Below, piece after piece: positions 31,049 to 38,057 of a stretch of DNA of 38,057 nucleotides. A model generated the notes under the pieces. The model worked only from the letters and a program-made list of their open reading frames with translations, had not been told where the DNA came from and did no database searches. Made by a program: the position numbers and the translations under genes. The stretch lies in the NCBI GenBank assembly GCA_003220935.1, contig QHTT01000120.1:1-38057 (forward strand). The letters are read 5' to 3'. Position 1 is the stretch's first letter; each line of letters opens with the position of its first letter. The DNA comes from Gemmatimonadota bacterium. GTDB taxonomy: Bacteria; Gemmatimonadota; Gemmatimonadetes; Gemmatimonadales; GWC2-71-9.

Positions 31049-31066
31049 CACACCCTTCAGGGTGTG
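31049..31066 (+). promoter_or_regulatory. Hairpin covering the ribosome site of the next gene
   Basis: CACACCCT (31049-31056) pairs with AGGGTGTG (31059-31066) across a 2-nt turn. The only Shine-Dalgarno-like bases for the GTG at 31071 (AGGG) are in the right arm, so folding would hide them. It may instead be a DNA operator. Confidence 0.4.
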
Positions 31067-31070
31067 AACG

Positions 31071-31406
31071 GTGCGATTAGATTACACGCTCATGCCCGAC
31101 CCGAAACGCCGCCCGCAGCCGCCCCTGATGGACGCGCTCGGTAAGCTGTGCACCGATGGTAAACAGCTCGCCGATTACCTGTGGCAGGTGCCCGATGACG
31201 CCGGGGTGCGCCAGCAGATCCTCGGCATTCTCGAGCAGATCGCCACCGAGAGCGCGAAGCAGGGCCGCCGCGAGATGCCGCGCATCTGCGAGGACCTCAA
31301 GACGGCGGCCAAGTCGAGTCCCAGCCCCCAACAGGTGGACCTGCTCGTGAACGGGTTCGACCGATTGGTCGGGTTGTGGCAGGGCGCAAAGTCGGGCCTG
31401 TTGTGA
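31071..31406 (+). CDS. Small helical protein, unknown, coupled to transketolase
   Basis: This encodes 111 residues from a GTG at 31071; an ATG at 31092 is the alternative and has no ribosome site. The product is all-helical: [70 protein letters not shown]. The shape resembles small helical phosphotransfer or adaptor proteins, but no active-site His can be assigned, so I leave the function open. Its stop overlaps the GTG start of the transketolase (GTGA, 4 bp). Confidence 0.65.
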   Translation: MRLDYTLMPDPKRRPQPPLMDALGKLCTDGKQLADYLWQVPDDAGVRQQILGILEQIATESAKQGRREMPRICEDLKTAAKSSPSPQQVDLLVNGFDRLVGLWQGAKSGLL

Positions 31407-33382
31407 ACCCGCCGCCGCGGGCGACCAGGGCGGGGGCTACCGAGCCGCTCCCCGCCAGCCCCCAGGCCCGCGACGCCTCGCTCGATCAGCTGTGCATCAA
31501 CACGATCCGCACGCTCGCGATGGACGCGGTGCAGCAGGCCGACGCGGGCCACCCGGGCACGGCGATGGCGCTGGCGCCGCTCGCCTACGTGTTGTGGCAG
31601 CGCCACCTGCGCTACAATCCGGCCAACCCCGACTGGGTCGGGCGCGATCGCTTCGTCCTGTCGGCGGGGCACGCCTGCATGCTGTTGTACGCGGTGCTCT
31701 ATACGCCGGGCGTCGAGGCCACCACCGGCCCACTGGGCCAGGGCGTGGGCAACGCCGTGGGCATGGCGCTGGCGGAGGCGCATCTCGCGTCGCTCTTCAA
31801 CCGCCCCGGCCACACCATCGTGGATCACTGGACGTACTTCGTCGCGTCGGACGGCGACCTGATGGAAGGCGTCTCACACGAGGAGTGCTCGCTCGCGGGC
31901 CACCTGAAGCTGGGCAAGCTGATCGGGATCTACGACGACAACCGCATCACGATCGACGGCAAGACCGACCTGACGTTCTCGGACGACACCGCCCGCCGCT
32001 TCGAGAGCTATGGCTGGCACGTGGAGCGGGTGGCCGACGGCAACGACCTGGAGGCCCTCGACGCCGCGCTCGCCGCCGCGCGGCGCGTCACCGACCGGCC
32101 GTCGCTCGTGATCGTGCGCACCCACATCGCCTACGGCAGCCCGCACAAGCAGGACACGCCGGAGGCGCACGGCGCGCCGCTCGGCGCCGAGGAGGTGAAG
32201 CTCACGAAACAGCGGCTCGGCTGGCCGAGCCTCGAGCCGTTCCACGTGCCGGACGAGTCGCTCGCGCACTGGCGCCGCGCGCGCGACCGCGGCGCGCGCG
32301 GCGAGACGGAATGGCAACAGCGCTATGACGCGTATCGCACGGCGCACCCCGAGCTCGCCGGAGAGCTCGAGCGGCGGCTCGCCGGCCGGCTTCCCGAGGC
32401 GTGGGACGCCGACCTTCCCGCCTTCGCGCCCACGGACGCCCAGGCCACGCGCGCGGCGGCGGGCAAGGTGCTGAGCGCGCTCGCCGCCAAACTGCCCGAA
32501 GTCATCGGCGGCTCGGCGGACCTCGCAACCTCCACCAATGTGGTGTTCAAGAACGGCGGCGACGTGGCGGCTGGGAGTTGGAGCGCGCGCAACATCCATT
32601 TCGGCGTGCGCGAGCACGGCATGGGCGCGATCATGAACGGCCTCGCCCTGCACGGCGGCGTGCGGCCCGTGGGCTCCACGTTCCTGATCTTCTCCGACTA
32701 CATGCGACCGCCCATCCGCCTTGCCGCGCTGTCTCGCCTGCCCGTGATCTATGTGTTCACGCACGACTCGATCGGCCTCGGCGAGGACGGGCCCACCCAC
32801 CAGCCGATCGAGCAGCTCGCGGGCCTCCGGGCGATTCCCAACTTCGTCGTGATCCGGCCCGCCGACGCGACCGAGGTAGTGGAGGCCTGGCGCGCCGCGA
32901 TCCGGCACGCGGGCGGCCCGGTCGCGCTCGTCCTCACGCGGCAGAAGGTCCCCGTGATCGACCGCGCCCGCTACGCCCCGGCCAATGGGCTGCGCCTCGG
33001 CGCGTACGTGCTGGCCGACGCTCCGGGCGGAACGCCCGCCGTGATTCTGATGGCGAGTGGCTCGGAGGTCGAGCTCGTGCTGGGGGCACACCAACAGCTC
33101 GCCGCCGCCGGGATCGCGGCGCGCGTGGTGAGCATGCCGTGCATGGAATTTTTCGCGAGCCAGCCGCGCGAGTATCGCGAGGCGGTGCTGCCGCCGTCCG
33201 TCCCCGCCCGGCTCGCGGTGGAGGCCGCCGCGCCGCAGCCGTGGTATCGCTGGGTGGGCGATCACGGCGCGGTGCTGGGGCTCGAGCGGTTCGGCGCGTC
33301 CGCGCCGTACCAGCGGATCTATCGGGAGGTGGGGCTCACGGTGGAGAACGTGGTGAAGAGGGCGAGAGAGTTGCTGGAGTGA
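31403..33382 (+). CDS. tkt: Transketolase with an internal loss of about 29 residues
   Basis: This encodes 659 residues from the GTG at 31403. It is a thiamine-diphosphate enzyme moving two-carbon units in the pentose phosphate/Calvin pathways. Motifs: [19 protein letters not shown] (His of AGHPG), [28 protein letters not shown] and [10 protein letters not shown] (diphosphate/Mg binding), [10 protein letters not shown] (catalytic Glu), [15 protein letters not shown]. Oddity: LLYAVLY at about residues 94-100 runs straight into TPGVEATTG. All transketolases I know have about 29 residues there, including TPGHPE with an active-site His (His100 in E. coli TktA, His103 in yeast). The frame is kept, so the rest is normal. 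Activity would be impaired if the loss is real. Confidence 0.9.
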   Translation: MNPPPRATRAGATEPLPASPQARDASLDQLCINTIRTLAMDAVQQADAGHPGTAMALAPLAYVLWQRHLRYNPANPDWVGRDRFVLSAGHACMLLYAVLYTPGVEATTGPLGQGVGNAVGMALAEAHLASLFNRPGHTIVDHWTYFVASDGDLMEGVSHEECSLAGHLKLGKLIGIYDDNRITIDGKTDLTFSDDTARRFESYGWHVERVADGNDLEALDAALAAARRVTDRPSLVIVRTHIAYGSPHKQDTPEAHGAPLGAEEVKLTKQRLGWPSLEPFHVPDESLAHWRRARDRGARGETEWQQRYDAYRTAHPELAGELERRLAGRLPEAWDADLPAFAPTDAQATRAAAGKVLSALAAKLPEVIGGSADLATSTNVVFKNGGDVAAGSWSARNIHFGVREHGMGAIMNGLALHGGVRPVGSTFLIFSDYMRPPIRLAALSRLPVIYVFTHDSIGLGEDGPTHQPIEQLAGLRAIPNFVVIRPADATEVVEAWRAAIRHAGGPVALVLTRQKVPVIDRARYAPANGLRLGAYVLADAPGGTPAVILMASGSEVELVLGAHQQLAAAGIAARVVSMPCMEFFASQPREYREAVLPPSVPARLAVEAAAPQPWYRWVGDHGAVLGLERFGASAPYQRIYREVGLTVENVVKRARELLE

Positions 33383-33460
33383 ACCCCGGGCCGTCGGCCC
33401 GGGGTCAGCCGCGCACGGACCTCTCCCGAGTCGGCTGACCCCGGGGCGGCGCCCCGGGGT
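33383..33460. terminator. Double-hairpin two-way terminator (cloverleaf-like repeat)
   Basis: Hairpin 1 is ACCCCGGGCC (33383-33392) with GGCCCGGGGT (33396-33405). Hairpin 2 is ACCCCGGGGC (33438-33447) with GCCCCGGGGT (33451-33460). GGTCAGCC (33403-33410) and GGCTGACC (33433-33440) pair around the centre. It separates the convergent tkt and hemG genes, and the damaged hemG frame runs through it. Confidence 0.8.
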
Positions 33461-34423
33461 CCATTCCCAGCCGGCCCAGTACCCGCCGCGCCACCTCCCG
33501 TCCCGACTTCACGCACGCCGACACTCCCGCTCCGTCGAACGCCGCGCCGGCGAGGTCGAGCGGCGCCAAGCGGTGCAACCGCTCGCGTACGCGGGCCACC
33601 CGCTCGGCGTGGCCGGGCTGGTAGCGCGGCAGCGCCCGGGACCAGTGAAAGGCGCGCCCCCACAGGGGGGCGCCCGTCACGCCGAGGATGCCGCCCGCAC
33701 CGAGCCGTCCGCATCCGCCGCTCGGACGAACCCGGTTCCCTCGCGCGCTCCGGTGATTTGCTCGCTCCGGTACGCGAGCGACACGGTGACGCTCGGTGCG
33801 TACGCCACGCCGTCCAGCTGCCGCGCCTCGAGGACGCCAGCCGCGGCGACGAGGCGTGCAGCCGCCCAGGCCGGCACCGCGAGGATGACGGCCTCCGCCT
33901 CGACGTGCGAGCCGCCCGTCACGGCGAGCCGCCAGCCGCGACGGCTGGGCGCGAGCCCCGCGACTCCCTGCGCGGTCCGAACCGTGGGACCGAGTCGAGC
34001 TACGAGGGCCTCGACAATGTCCGCCATCCCGCCTGCCAAGCTCCGGAACCCGTAGTGTAGGGGCGCAGCATGCTGCGCCCCTACATCCAACGCGCCCTGA
34101 ATGTCGAGCAGCTCAGCCGCCCGCCCCAGGGGGAGCGGCTCGAGCCGCTTCCCCGTCCAGACCATCGCGCCCTGAGCCAGCTGGTCCACCAGCCGGTCCC
34201 CGAGCCCGAGCTCGCGGGCGAGGGCCTGAATGTCGCCCTCGCTCACGAGGAAGCCGTCGGGCCCGCCCTCCACGAGGAAGCCGTCACGCCGCTCGGTCAG
34301 CACGACGCCGCCGGCGCGTCGCTCGCTCTCGAGCACGACCACGTCCGCTCCCGCCCGCGTCAGCTCCCACGCGGCCGCCAGACCGGTGAGTCCGGCGCCG
34401 ACGACGACGCACGTCAAACCCAC
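33405..34423 (-). pseudogene. hemG: Protoporphyrinogen/coproporphyrinogen oxidase, damaged by internal losses
   Basis: HemY/CgoX-type FAD oxidase. The N-terminal part (GTG at 34423 to a stop at 33677, 248 residues) has the Rossmann motif VVVGAGLTGLAAAWEL, FLVEGGPDGFLVSEG, GFRSLAGGMADIVEAL and GTGFVRAAD. The C-terminal part continues in another frame (GAPLWGRAFHWSRALPRYQPGHAERV, GAGVSACVKSGREVARRVL) to 33405. Two stretches are missing compared with full-length HemY (about 470 residues): about 100 residues between RLEPLPLGRAAELL and GFRSL, where the 28-bp palindrome now sits, and about 70 residues before GAPLWGR, with a frame change. The GTG overlaps the hemH stop, so it belongs to the heme operon. 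It could also be called hemY/cgoX. Real deletion or assembly collapse cannot be told apart here. Confidence 0.8.
34057..34084. repeat. 28-bp perfect palindromic element, copy 3 (inside hemG)
   Basis: Same sequence as at 9507-9534. On the minus strand it is read in the same frame as in the hydrolase, giving VGAQHAAPLH between LLDIQGALD and YGFRSLAGG. It marks the place where about 100 core residues of the oxidase are absent. Confidence 0.95.
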
Positions 34424-35331
34424 GCCCGCTCCGCCGCGGTGCGTCGCGCCAGGTCTGCGAGCGCCGCGACGAGCCGCGCGTTGTCGTTCAACGAGTCGGT
34501 GCGCTCGAGCCGGACACCCAGCCGCTCCGCGAGTCCGCGGTACGCGATGTCCACGTCGTACAACACCTCCACATGATCGCTCACGAATCCGATCGGGACG
34601 ATGAGGAAGTCCTTTCGTGTGGCGGCGAGCTCGGTCATGACGGCGCCCGCCTCGGGCCCGAGCCACGGCTCGGGCGTGGCGCCGGCGCTCTGGTAGGCGA
34701 AGCGCCACGCGCCGACTCCGGCGAGCCGGGCGACCGCGGCGGCGCTCGCTTGCAGCTCGTCCGCGTACGGGTCCCCCGCGGCGAGGATGCGCTCGGGCAG
34801 GCTGTGGGCGGTGAACAGCACCTGCACGGCGCCCGGCGCGGGGAAGCGCTGCAGCGCCTGCCGAACCCGCTCGGCGACGGCCTCGAGGAACTGGGGGTGG
34901 TCCCCCCAGCTCCGCACCAGCGCCAGATCGAGGCGGCCGCGCGTAGCCTCGAGCAGCTTCTTCTCGTATGCCCCGACCGACAGTGCCGAGTAGTGCGGTG
35001 CGAGCACGATCGCCACTGCGCGACGCACCCCCCGGGCGACCATACGATCGACTGTCTCGGCGATGAACGGATGCCAATGCCGCATCCCGACGTACACGGG
35101 CCACGTGGGCCCGAGCGCGTCCTGCAGCGCCCGCGCCTGGGCCTCGGTCCGCTCCCGGATGGGCGAGCGCCCGCCGATGCGCGCATAGCGCTCCGTGATC
35201 TCCGCCACGAGCTCCGGAGGCGTCGCCCGGCCGCCGCGCACGTCCCGCAGGTACGGCTCCACCTCCTCCAGGCTGCCGGGCCCGCCGTACGCCATCAGCA
35301 GCACGGAGACGCCCCCCGCTTCAGCCGCCAT
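34414..35331 (-). CDS. hemH: Ferrochelatase (probably coproporphyrin ferrochelatase)
   Basis: This encodes 305 residues from the ATG at 35331, which overlaps the hemE stop by 11 bp. Motifs: VLLMAYGGPGSLEEVEPYL, YARIGGRSPI, VGMRHWHPFI (metal-binding His region), LAPHYSALSVGAY, LFTAHSLPERI, FAYQSAGATPEPWLGP and the conserved FVSDHVEVLYDVD with the catalytic His and Glu. It inserts Fe(II) into the porphyrin. Because a HemQ is encoded two genes upstream, the natural substrate is probably coproporphyrin III (CpfC role). No C-terminal extension is present. It is complete, in contrast to hemG downstream. Confidence 0.95.
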   Translation of the reverse strand: MAAEAGGVSVLLMAYGGPGSLEEVEPYLRDVRGGRATPPELVAEITERYARIGGRSPIRERTEAQARALQDALGPTWPVYVGMRHWHPFIAETVDRMVARGVRRAVAIVLAPHYSALSVGAYEKKLLEATRGRLDLALVRSWGDHPQFLEAVAERVRQALQRFPAPGAVQVLFTAHSLPERILAAGDPYADELQASAAAVARLAGVGAWRFAYQSAGATPEPWLGPEAGAVMTELAATRKDFLIVPIGFVSDHVEVLYDVDIAYRGLAERLGVRLERTDSLNDNARLVAALADLARRTAAERAWV

Positions 35332-36355
35332 GTACCCAGTCCACGACGCGCTGCAGCGCCTCGACCGGCGTCTCCGGGAGCACGCCGTGCCCGAGGTTGA
35401 AGATGTGGCCCGCGCGGCCCGCGGCCCGGTCGAGCACGTCGCGGACTCGCTGCTCGAGCTCGGGGAGCGGCGCGAGCAGCGCCGCAGGATCGAGGTTCCC
35501 CTGAATCGCCCGTTCGGGACCGATGCGCTCCCACGCGACGTCGAGGGGAATGCGCCAGTCCACCCCGATGACATCGCCGCCCGCGCGCGCGAAGTCGGGG
35601 AGGAACACGGCGGTGTCGGTCCCGAAATGGATCACGGGGACGCCCGCCGCGCGGGCCAGCTCGAGCGCCCGCTGACTGTGGGGAAACACGTACGTCGCAT
35701 AATCCGCCGGCGCCAGGCAGCCGACCCAGCTGTCGAACAGCTGCAGTGCCCGGGCGCCGGCGCGCGCCTGGGCGGCGAGGTAGGCGCCGACCAGCTCCGC
35801 GAGCCGCAGCATCAGCTCGTGCCAGGCTCGGGGCTCGGAGTACATGAACCGCTTGGTCAGGGTGAAGCTGCGCGTCGCGCCGCCCTCGATGGCATAGCTC
35901 GCGAGCGTGAACGGCGCGCCGGCGAAGCCAATGAGCGGGACGTGCGGGGGAAGGGCACGGGCCGCGAGCCGCACCGCGTCCATCACGTACGCGAGATCGG
36001 TGGATGGCTCGACGCGCGGCAGCTCGAGGACCTGGGTCGCTTCATGAATCGGGCGGGTGATGTGCGGTCCCTCGCCGGCCGCGAAGCTGAGGCCGAGGCC
36101 GAGGGGCTCGAACGGCAGCAGGATGTCGGCGAAGAGAATCGCGGCGTCCACGCCTAGCCGCTCGACCGGCTGGAGGGTGATCCGGGCGGCGAGCTCGGGT
36201 GTGTGACACAGCTCGAGCAGCGAGTGCTTCTGTCGCAACGCGCGGTACTCCGGGAGGTACCGCCCCGCCTGTCGCATGAACCACACCGGCGTGACGTCGG
36301 TGGGCTCCGCGCGGCACGCTTTCAGGAAGCGACAGTCGTCAGGGGCGGGGGACAA
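35321..36355 (-). CDS. hemE: Uroporphyrinogen decarboxylase
   Basis: This encodes 344 residues, the usual length. It converts uroporphyrinogen III to coproporphyrinogen III in the cytosol. Motifs: TPVWFMRQAGRYLPEYR (substrate-binding Arg pair), ILFADILLPFEPLGLGL (catalytic Asp), LIGFAGAPFTLASYAIEGG, LQLFDSWVGCLAPADY, GNLDPAALLAP and FNLGHGVLPETPVEAL. The start is a TTG at 36355, chosen because it precedes RFLKACRAEPTD in the usual position and no ATG or GTG lies nearby; it overlaps the hemQ-Rieske stop by 17 bp. It is translationally coupled on both sides within the heme operon. Confidence 0.96.
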   Translation of the reverse strand: MSPAPDDCRFLKACRAEPTDVTPVWFMRQAGRYLPEYRALRQKHSLLELCHTPELAARITLQPVERLGVDAAILFADILLPFEPLGLGLSFAAGEGPHITRPIHEATQVLELPRVEPSTDLAYVMDAVRLAARALPPHVPLIGFAGAPFTLASYAIEGGATRSFTLTKRFMYSEPRAWHELMLRLAELVGAYLAAQARAGARALQLFDSWVGCLAPADYATYVFPHSQRALELARAAGVPVIHFGTDTAVFLPDFARAGGDVIGVDWRIPLDVAWERIGPERAIQGNLDPAALLAPLPELEQRVRDVLDRAAGRAGHIFNLGHGVLPETPVEALQRVVDWVHGG

Positions 36356-37424
36356 CCGTGGGCTCGCGCGCCTCGGCCGGAGCGATGAGGACGGTGTCCC
36401 CTTCGAGCTTGACGCGATACACCGCGACCGGCAGCGCAGGCGGGCCGGCGAGCACCTGGCCCGACTCGAGCGAGAAGACCCCTTCGTGCCAGGGACACGT
36501 CACGGTGCAGCGCGCCGGGTCGAGCGTCCCCTCGGACAGGCTGGCGCGCGCATGGGTGCAGCGGTTGCCGATCGCGTGCACCGTGCCGTTCACGTTGAAC
36601 AGCGCCACCGCTTCGCCGGCCACGTAGACGCGGCGGCTCGCCCCCGGCGGGATCTCCTCCAGAGTGCTCACCGGCGTGTAGCCGTCGGCGCGCGCCGGGC
36701 GCCGGGACAGCGCCTGTGCCGAGCCGGCGCCGCCCAGGGTGTCGAGCAGGTCCCACAACGACATCTGCACGCAGGTGAAGGTCGGCGTGTCGCGCAGCGT
36801 GTAGGACGATGCCCGGCTTTCCCGCAGCTGCATGACGAGATCGAGGAAGTCCGCCGGGCTATCCCCCTCGAACGCCACGATGAACTCCTGATCGTCGAGC
36901 CCGTAGGAGTACGTCGTGTTGAGCCGGATGGAGGGGTACTGGCGGCCGACCCGCACGTGCTCGTCCATCATCGCCTGGCGCTCCGGTTTGGGGAGCGCGT
37001 ACCAGGCCCTCGTCTTCGTGAACGGATAGACGAACAGGTACCGCGCGTCGCTCGGGCGGATTTGCAGGCGGGACGGTTGGCCGGGCGCTTCGGGGAACTC
37101 GTAGATCGAGCGCCGCGTCATCGCCAGATAGCTGTACGGCAGCGCGAGGTAGGCACCCAGATCGGTGCGGTTCAGCGCCGTCTGGAGCGACACCAGCGAG
37201 TCCAGGTCCTCCGCCACCTGCCACAGCAGGAAGTCGCAGTCACCGCGGATGCCGACGAGCCCGTAGGGCCGGAGCAGCAGATGCCCGTTGAAGCTCTCGA
37301 TGGTCTCGCCGAATTCGATCTTCGAAGCCGCCTGGCGCTCGGCGGAGAGACGGCGCCACGCGGTGTCGAGCTTGTAGAAGGCGAAGCGGACGACTTGCCG
37401 CTTCTCGGGAGGCTTCGAGCTCAT
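36339..37424 (-). CDS. hemQ: HemQ (coproheme decarboxylase) fused to a Rieske [2Fe-2S] domain
   Basis: This encodes 361 residues. Residues about 8-225 are a chlorite-dismutase-fold HemQ/ChdC: LFVYPFTKTRAWY (Tyr133, the radical tyrosine; Lys137), DEHVRVGRQYP with the likely heme-ligand His156, GLDDQEFIVAFEGD and LRESRASSYTLRDTPTFTCV. Residues about 250-355 are a Rieske ferredoxin domain with NRCTHARASLSEG (Cys289, His291) and CPWHEGVFSLESG (Cys310, His313). HemQ turns coproheme into heme b by oxidative decarboxylation. The fused iron-sulfur domain could feed or sense electrons; this is inference. It is the first heme enzyme gene after ctaB and the small membrane proteins. Confidence 0.92.
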   Translation of the reverse strand: MSSKPPEKRQVVRFAFYKLDTAWRRLSAERQAASKIEFGETIESFNGHLLLRPYGLVGIRGDCDFLLWQVAEDLDSLVSLQTALNRTDLGAYLALPYSYLAMTRRSIYEFPEAPGQPSRLQIRPSDARYLFVYPFTKTRAWYALPKPERQAMMDEHVRVGRQYPSIRLNTTYSYGLDDQEFIVAFEGDSPADFLDLVMQLRESRASSYTLRDTPTFTCVQMSLWDLLDTLGGAGSAQALSRRPARADGYTPVSTLEEIPPGASRRVYVAGEAVALFNVNGTVHAIGNRCTHARASLSEGTLDPARCTVTCPWHEGVFSLESGQVLAGPPALPVAVYRVKLEGDTVLIAPAEAREPTVVPRP

Positions 37425-37440
37425 GGGACAAATCTAACGC

Positions 37441-37509
37441 GGAACGCGGAAGTCGGAACGCGGAACGTCAGGACGGCCTTTCTGTTCCGCGTTCCGCATT
37501 CCGCGTTCC
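37441..37509. repeat. Long inverted repeat of GGAACGCGGAA units
   Basis: The arms are 26 nt (37441-37466 and 37484-37509), with two mismatches and a 17-nt centre. The right arm encodes the last residues of the small membrane protein and the stop lies in the loop. It may end or stabilise the ctaB-side transcript before hemQ. Confidence 0.85.
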
Positions 37510-37662
37510 GCGTTGCTCCTTCCAAATCTTCTTCAGCACCAGCGCCCCGATCGTCCCGAAGATCAGCAGCGGCGTGAGGGCGAGCAGCACCGCGGCCCAG
37601 AAGTAGAGCAGCTCCATCCCCGGATCGTCGCCGTGGACCAGGAGCAGCGCAGCGAGGATCAT
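37468..37662 (-). CDS. Small membrane protein A, unknown
   Basis: This encodes 64 residues from the ATG at 37662, which overlaps the stop of the upstream small gene by 4 bp (ATGA). It has one or two hydrophobic segments (MILAALLLVH and ELLYFWAAVLLALTPLLIFGTIGALVL), then a basic end. The last 13 residues (GTRNAERGTERPS) are read from the GGAACGCGGAA inverted repeat, so the original protein probably ended after KKIWKEQ. Position between ctaB and hemQ suggests a link to heme or cytochrome oxidase assembly. No family is recognised. Confidence 0.65.
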   Translation of the reverse strand: MILAALLLVHGDDPGMELLYFWAAVLLALTPLLIFGTIGALVLKKIWKEQRGTRNAERGTERPS

Positions 37663-37847
37663 CGCCCGAGAAAGCGGTTCAGATGTCGCAGGTAATACGA
37701 CAGCCCGGCCGCGAACGCGACGAAGATGGCGGCGAGCGCGAGCGTGACCGCGCCGCGCGACTGCCAGTAGTCGACGCCCGCCCACGTCGCGAATCCCGCG
37801 CAGAAGACGATCGCGGTGGAGATCAGCAGGCGATGGAAGGGGATCAT
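37659..37847 (-). CDS. Small membrane protein B, unknown
   Basis: This encodes 62 residues with two membrane helices (about 8-27, LISTAIVFCAGFATWAGV; about 33-52, AVTLALAAIFVAFAAGLSYYL) and a basic C-terminus (RHLNRFLGR). It starts 10 bp after the ctaB stop and overlaps the next small gene by 4 bp. Small helical proteins next to ctaB often belong to oxidase gene clusters, but no specific identity can be given. Confidence 0.7.
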   Translation of the reverse strand: MIPFHRLLISTAIVFCAGFATWAGVDYWQSRGAVTLALAAIFVAFAAGLSYYLRHLNRFLGR

Positions 37848-37857
37848 GAAGGGGCCG

Positions 37858-38057
37858 CTATGCCACCGTCTTGTCCAGCACCATCAGCGTCAGCAGCGCC
37901 GGCAGATAAATGATCGAGACGAAGAACACGCGCCAGGCGCGCGCGGTCGTGACGGCGCGGGTCATCGCCATCGACGCCCCCGTGTACGCGAGCCCCAGCG
38001 CCAGCGCCCCGAAGAAGTACAGTGCACCCGTCACGCCCAGCAGGGTCGGCAGGAGGC
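37858..38057 (-). CDS. ctaB: Protoheme IX farnesyltransferase (heme O synthase), C-terminal end only
   Basis: Only the last 65 residues are in the window; the rest lies past the right edge. They read LLPTLLGVTGALYFFGALALG, then WRVFFVSIIYLPALLTLMVLDK, the typical final helices of CtaB in the UbiA prenyltransferase family. This membrane enzyme adds a farnesyl group to heme b to give heme O for terminal oxidases. It heads the minus-strand gene run that leads into the heme biosynthesis genes, which supports the identity. Confidence 0.85.
   Translation of the reverse strand, partial: LLPTLLGVTGALYFFGALALGLAYTGASMAMTRAVTTARAWRVFFVSIIYLPALLTLMVLDKTVA

Noticed and set aside
31874-33265. 463-codon minus-strand frame
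   Set aside because: It is antisense to transketolase, with no recognisable domain.
1-38057. tRNA, rRNA and insertion sequence genes
   Set aside because: No cloverleaf with a T-loop motif, no rRNA core sequence, and no transposase motif was found in any frame by reading.

Overview
This window is GC-rich, tightly packed bacterial DNA with a Gram-negative envelope gene set: a TonB-dependent receptor, a porin, signal-peptide beta-barrels and lipoproteins. The gene mix (many secreted proteins of unknown function, a zinc-ribbon Ser/Thr kinase, LVIVD and WD40-like propellers, an RskA/ECF sigma pair with DUF4331, and coproporphyrin-type heme genes) suggests Gemmatimonadota or a close relative. That placement is inference from content; no rRNA or tRNA gene was found here.

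Layout. 1-5.3 kb: an unknown partial gene, a small secreted protein, and two tandem secreted Ig-like/LVIVD beta-propeller paralogs. 5.3-5.95 kb: a cold-shock protein gene with a long structured leader. 6-11 kb: a secreted protein gene that fails to stop before its neighbour, an ADP-ribosylglycohydrolase coupled to a Ser/Thr kinase, an alpha/beta hydrolase and a HEAT-like protein. 11-14 kb: a periplasmic-binding lipoprotein coupled directly to a chemoreceptor. 14-18.7 kb: a DUF559 gene with repeat clusters, an outer-membrane protein plus TPR/CsgG-like lipoprotein pair, small proteins and infA.

18.7-31 kb is a long run of minus-strand genes. In transcription order it holds a WD40-like propeller, signal peptidase I, an ECF sigma factor with its RskA-type anti-sigma factor, a DUF4331 protein split over two genes, a TPR protein, a collapsed TonB-receptor remnant, an intact TonB receptor, a PQQ alcohol dehydrogenase with a lanthanide-type D-x-D signature, a sulfocyanin-like blue copper protein and a porin. 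This reads as a periplasmic oxidation and metal-uptake island, perhaps under the sigma/anti-sigma pair. 31-38 kb holds a transketolase and a minus-strand heme cluster: ctaB (partial), two tiny membrane proteins, a HemQ-Rieske fusion, hemE, hemH and a damaged hemG/cgoX. Together these would take uroporphyrinogen III through coproheme to heme b and heme O.

Two themes stand out. First, palindromic repeats are inserted in frame inside genes. A 28-bp palindrome encodes the same peptide, VGAQHAAPLH, in a hydrolase and in hemG, and a second GC-rich hairpin family forms a linker in the kinase. Other gene tails also run through repeats. Second, several genes carry clean internal losses: transketolase lacks the TPGHPE loop, hemG lacks two core segments with the palindrome at one junction, and one TonB receptor is reduced to its two ends. 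These are either real deletions at repeats or assembly collapses, and raw reads would decide.
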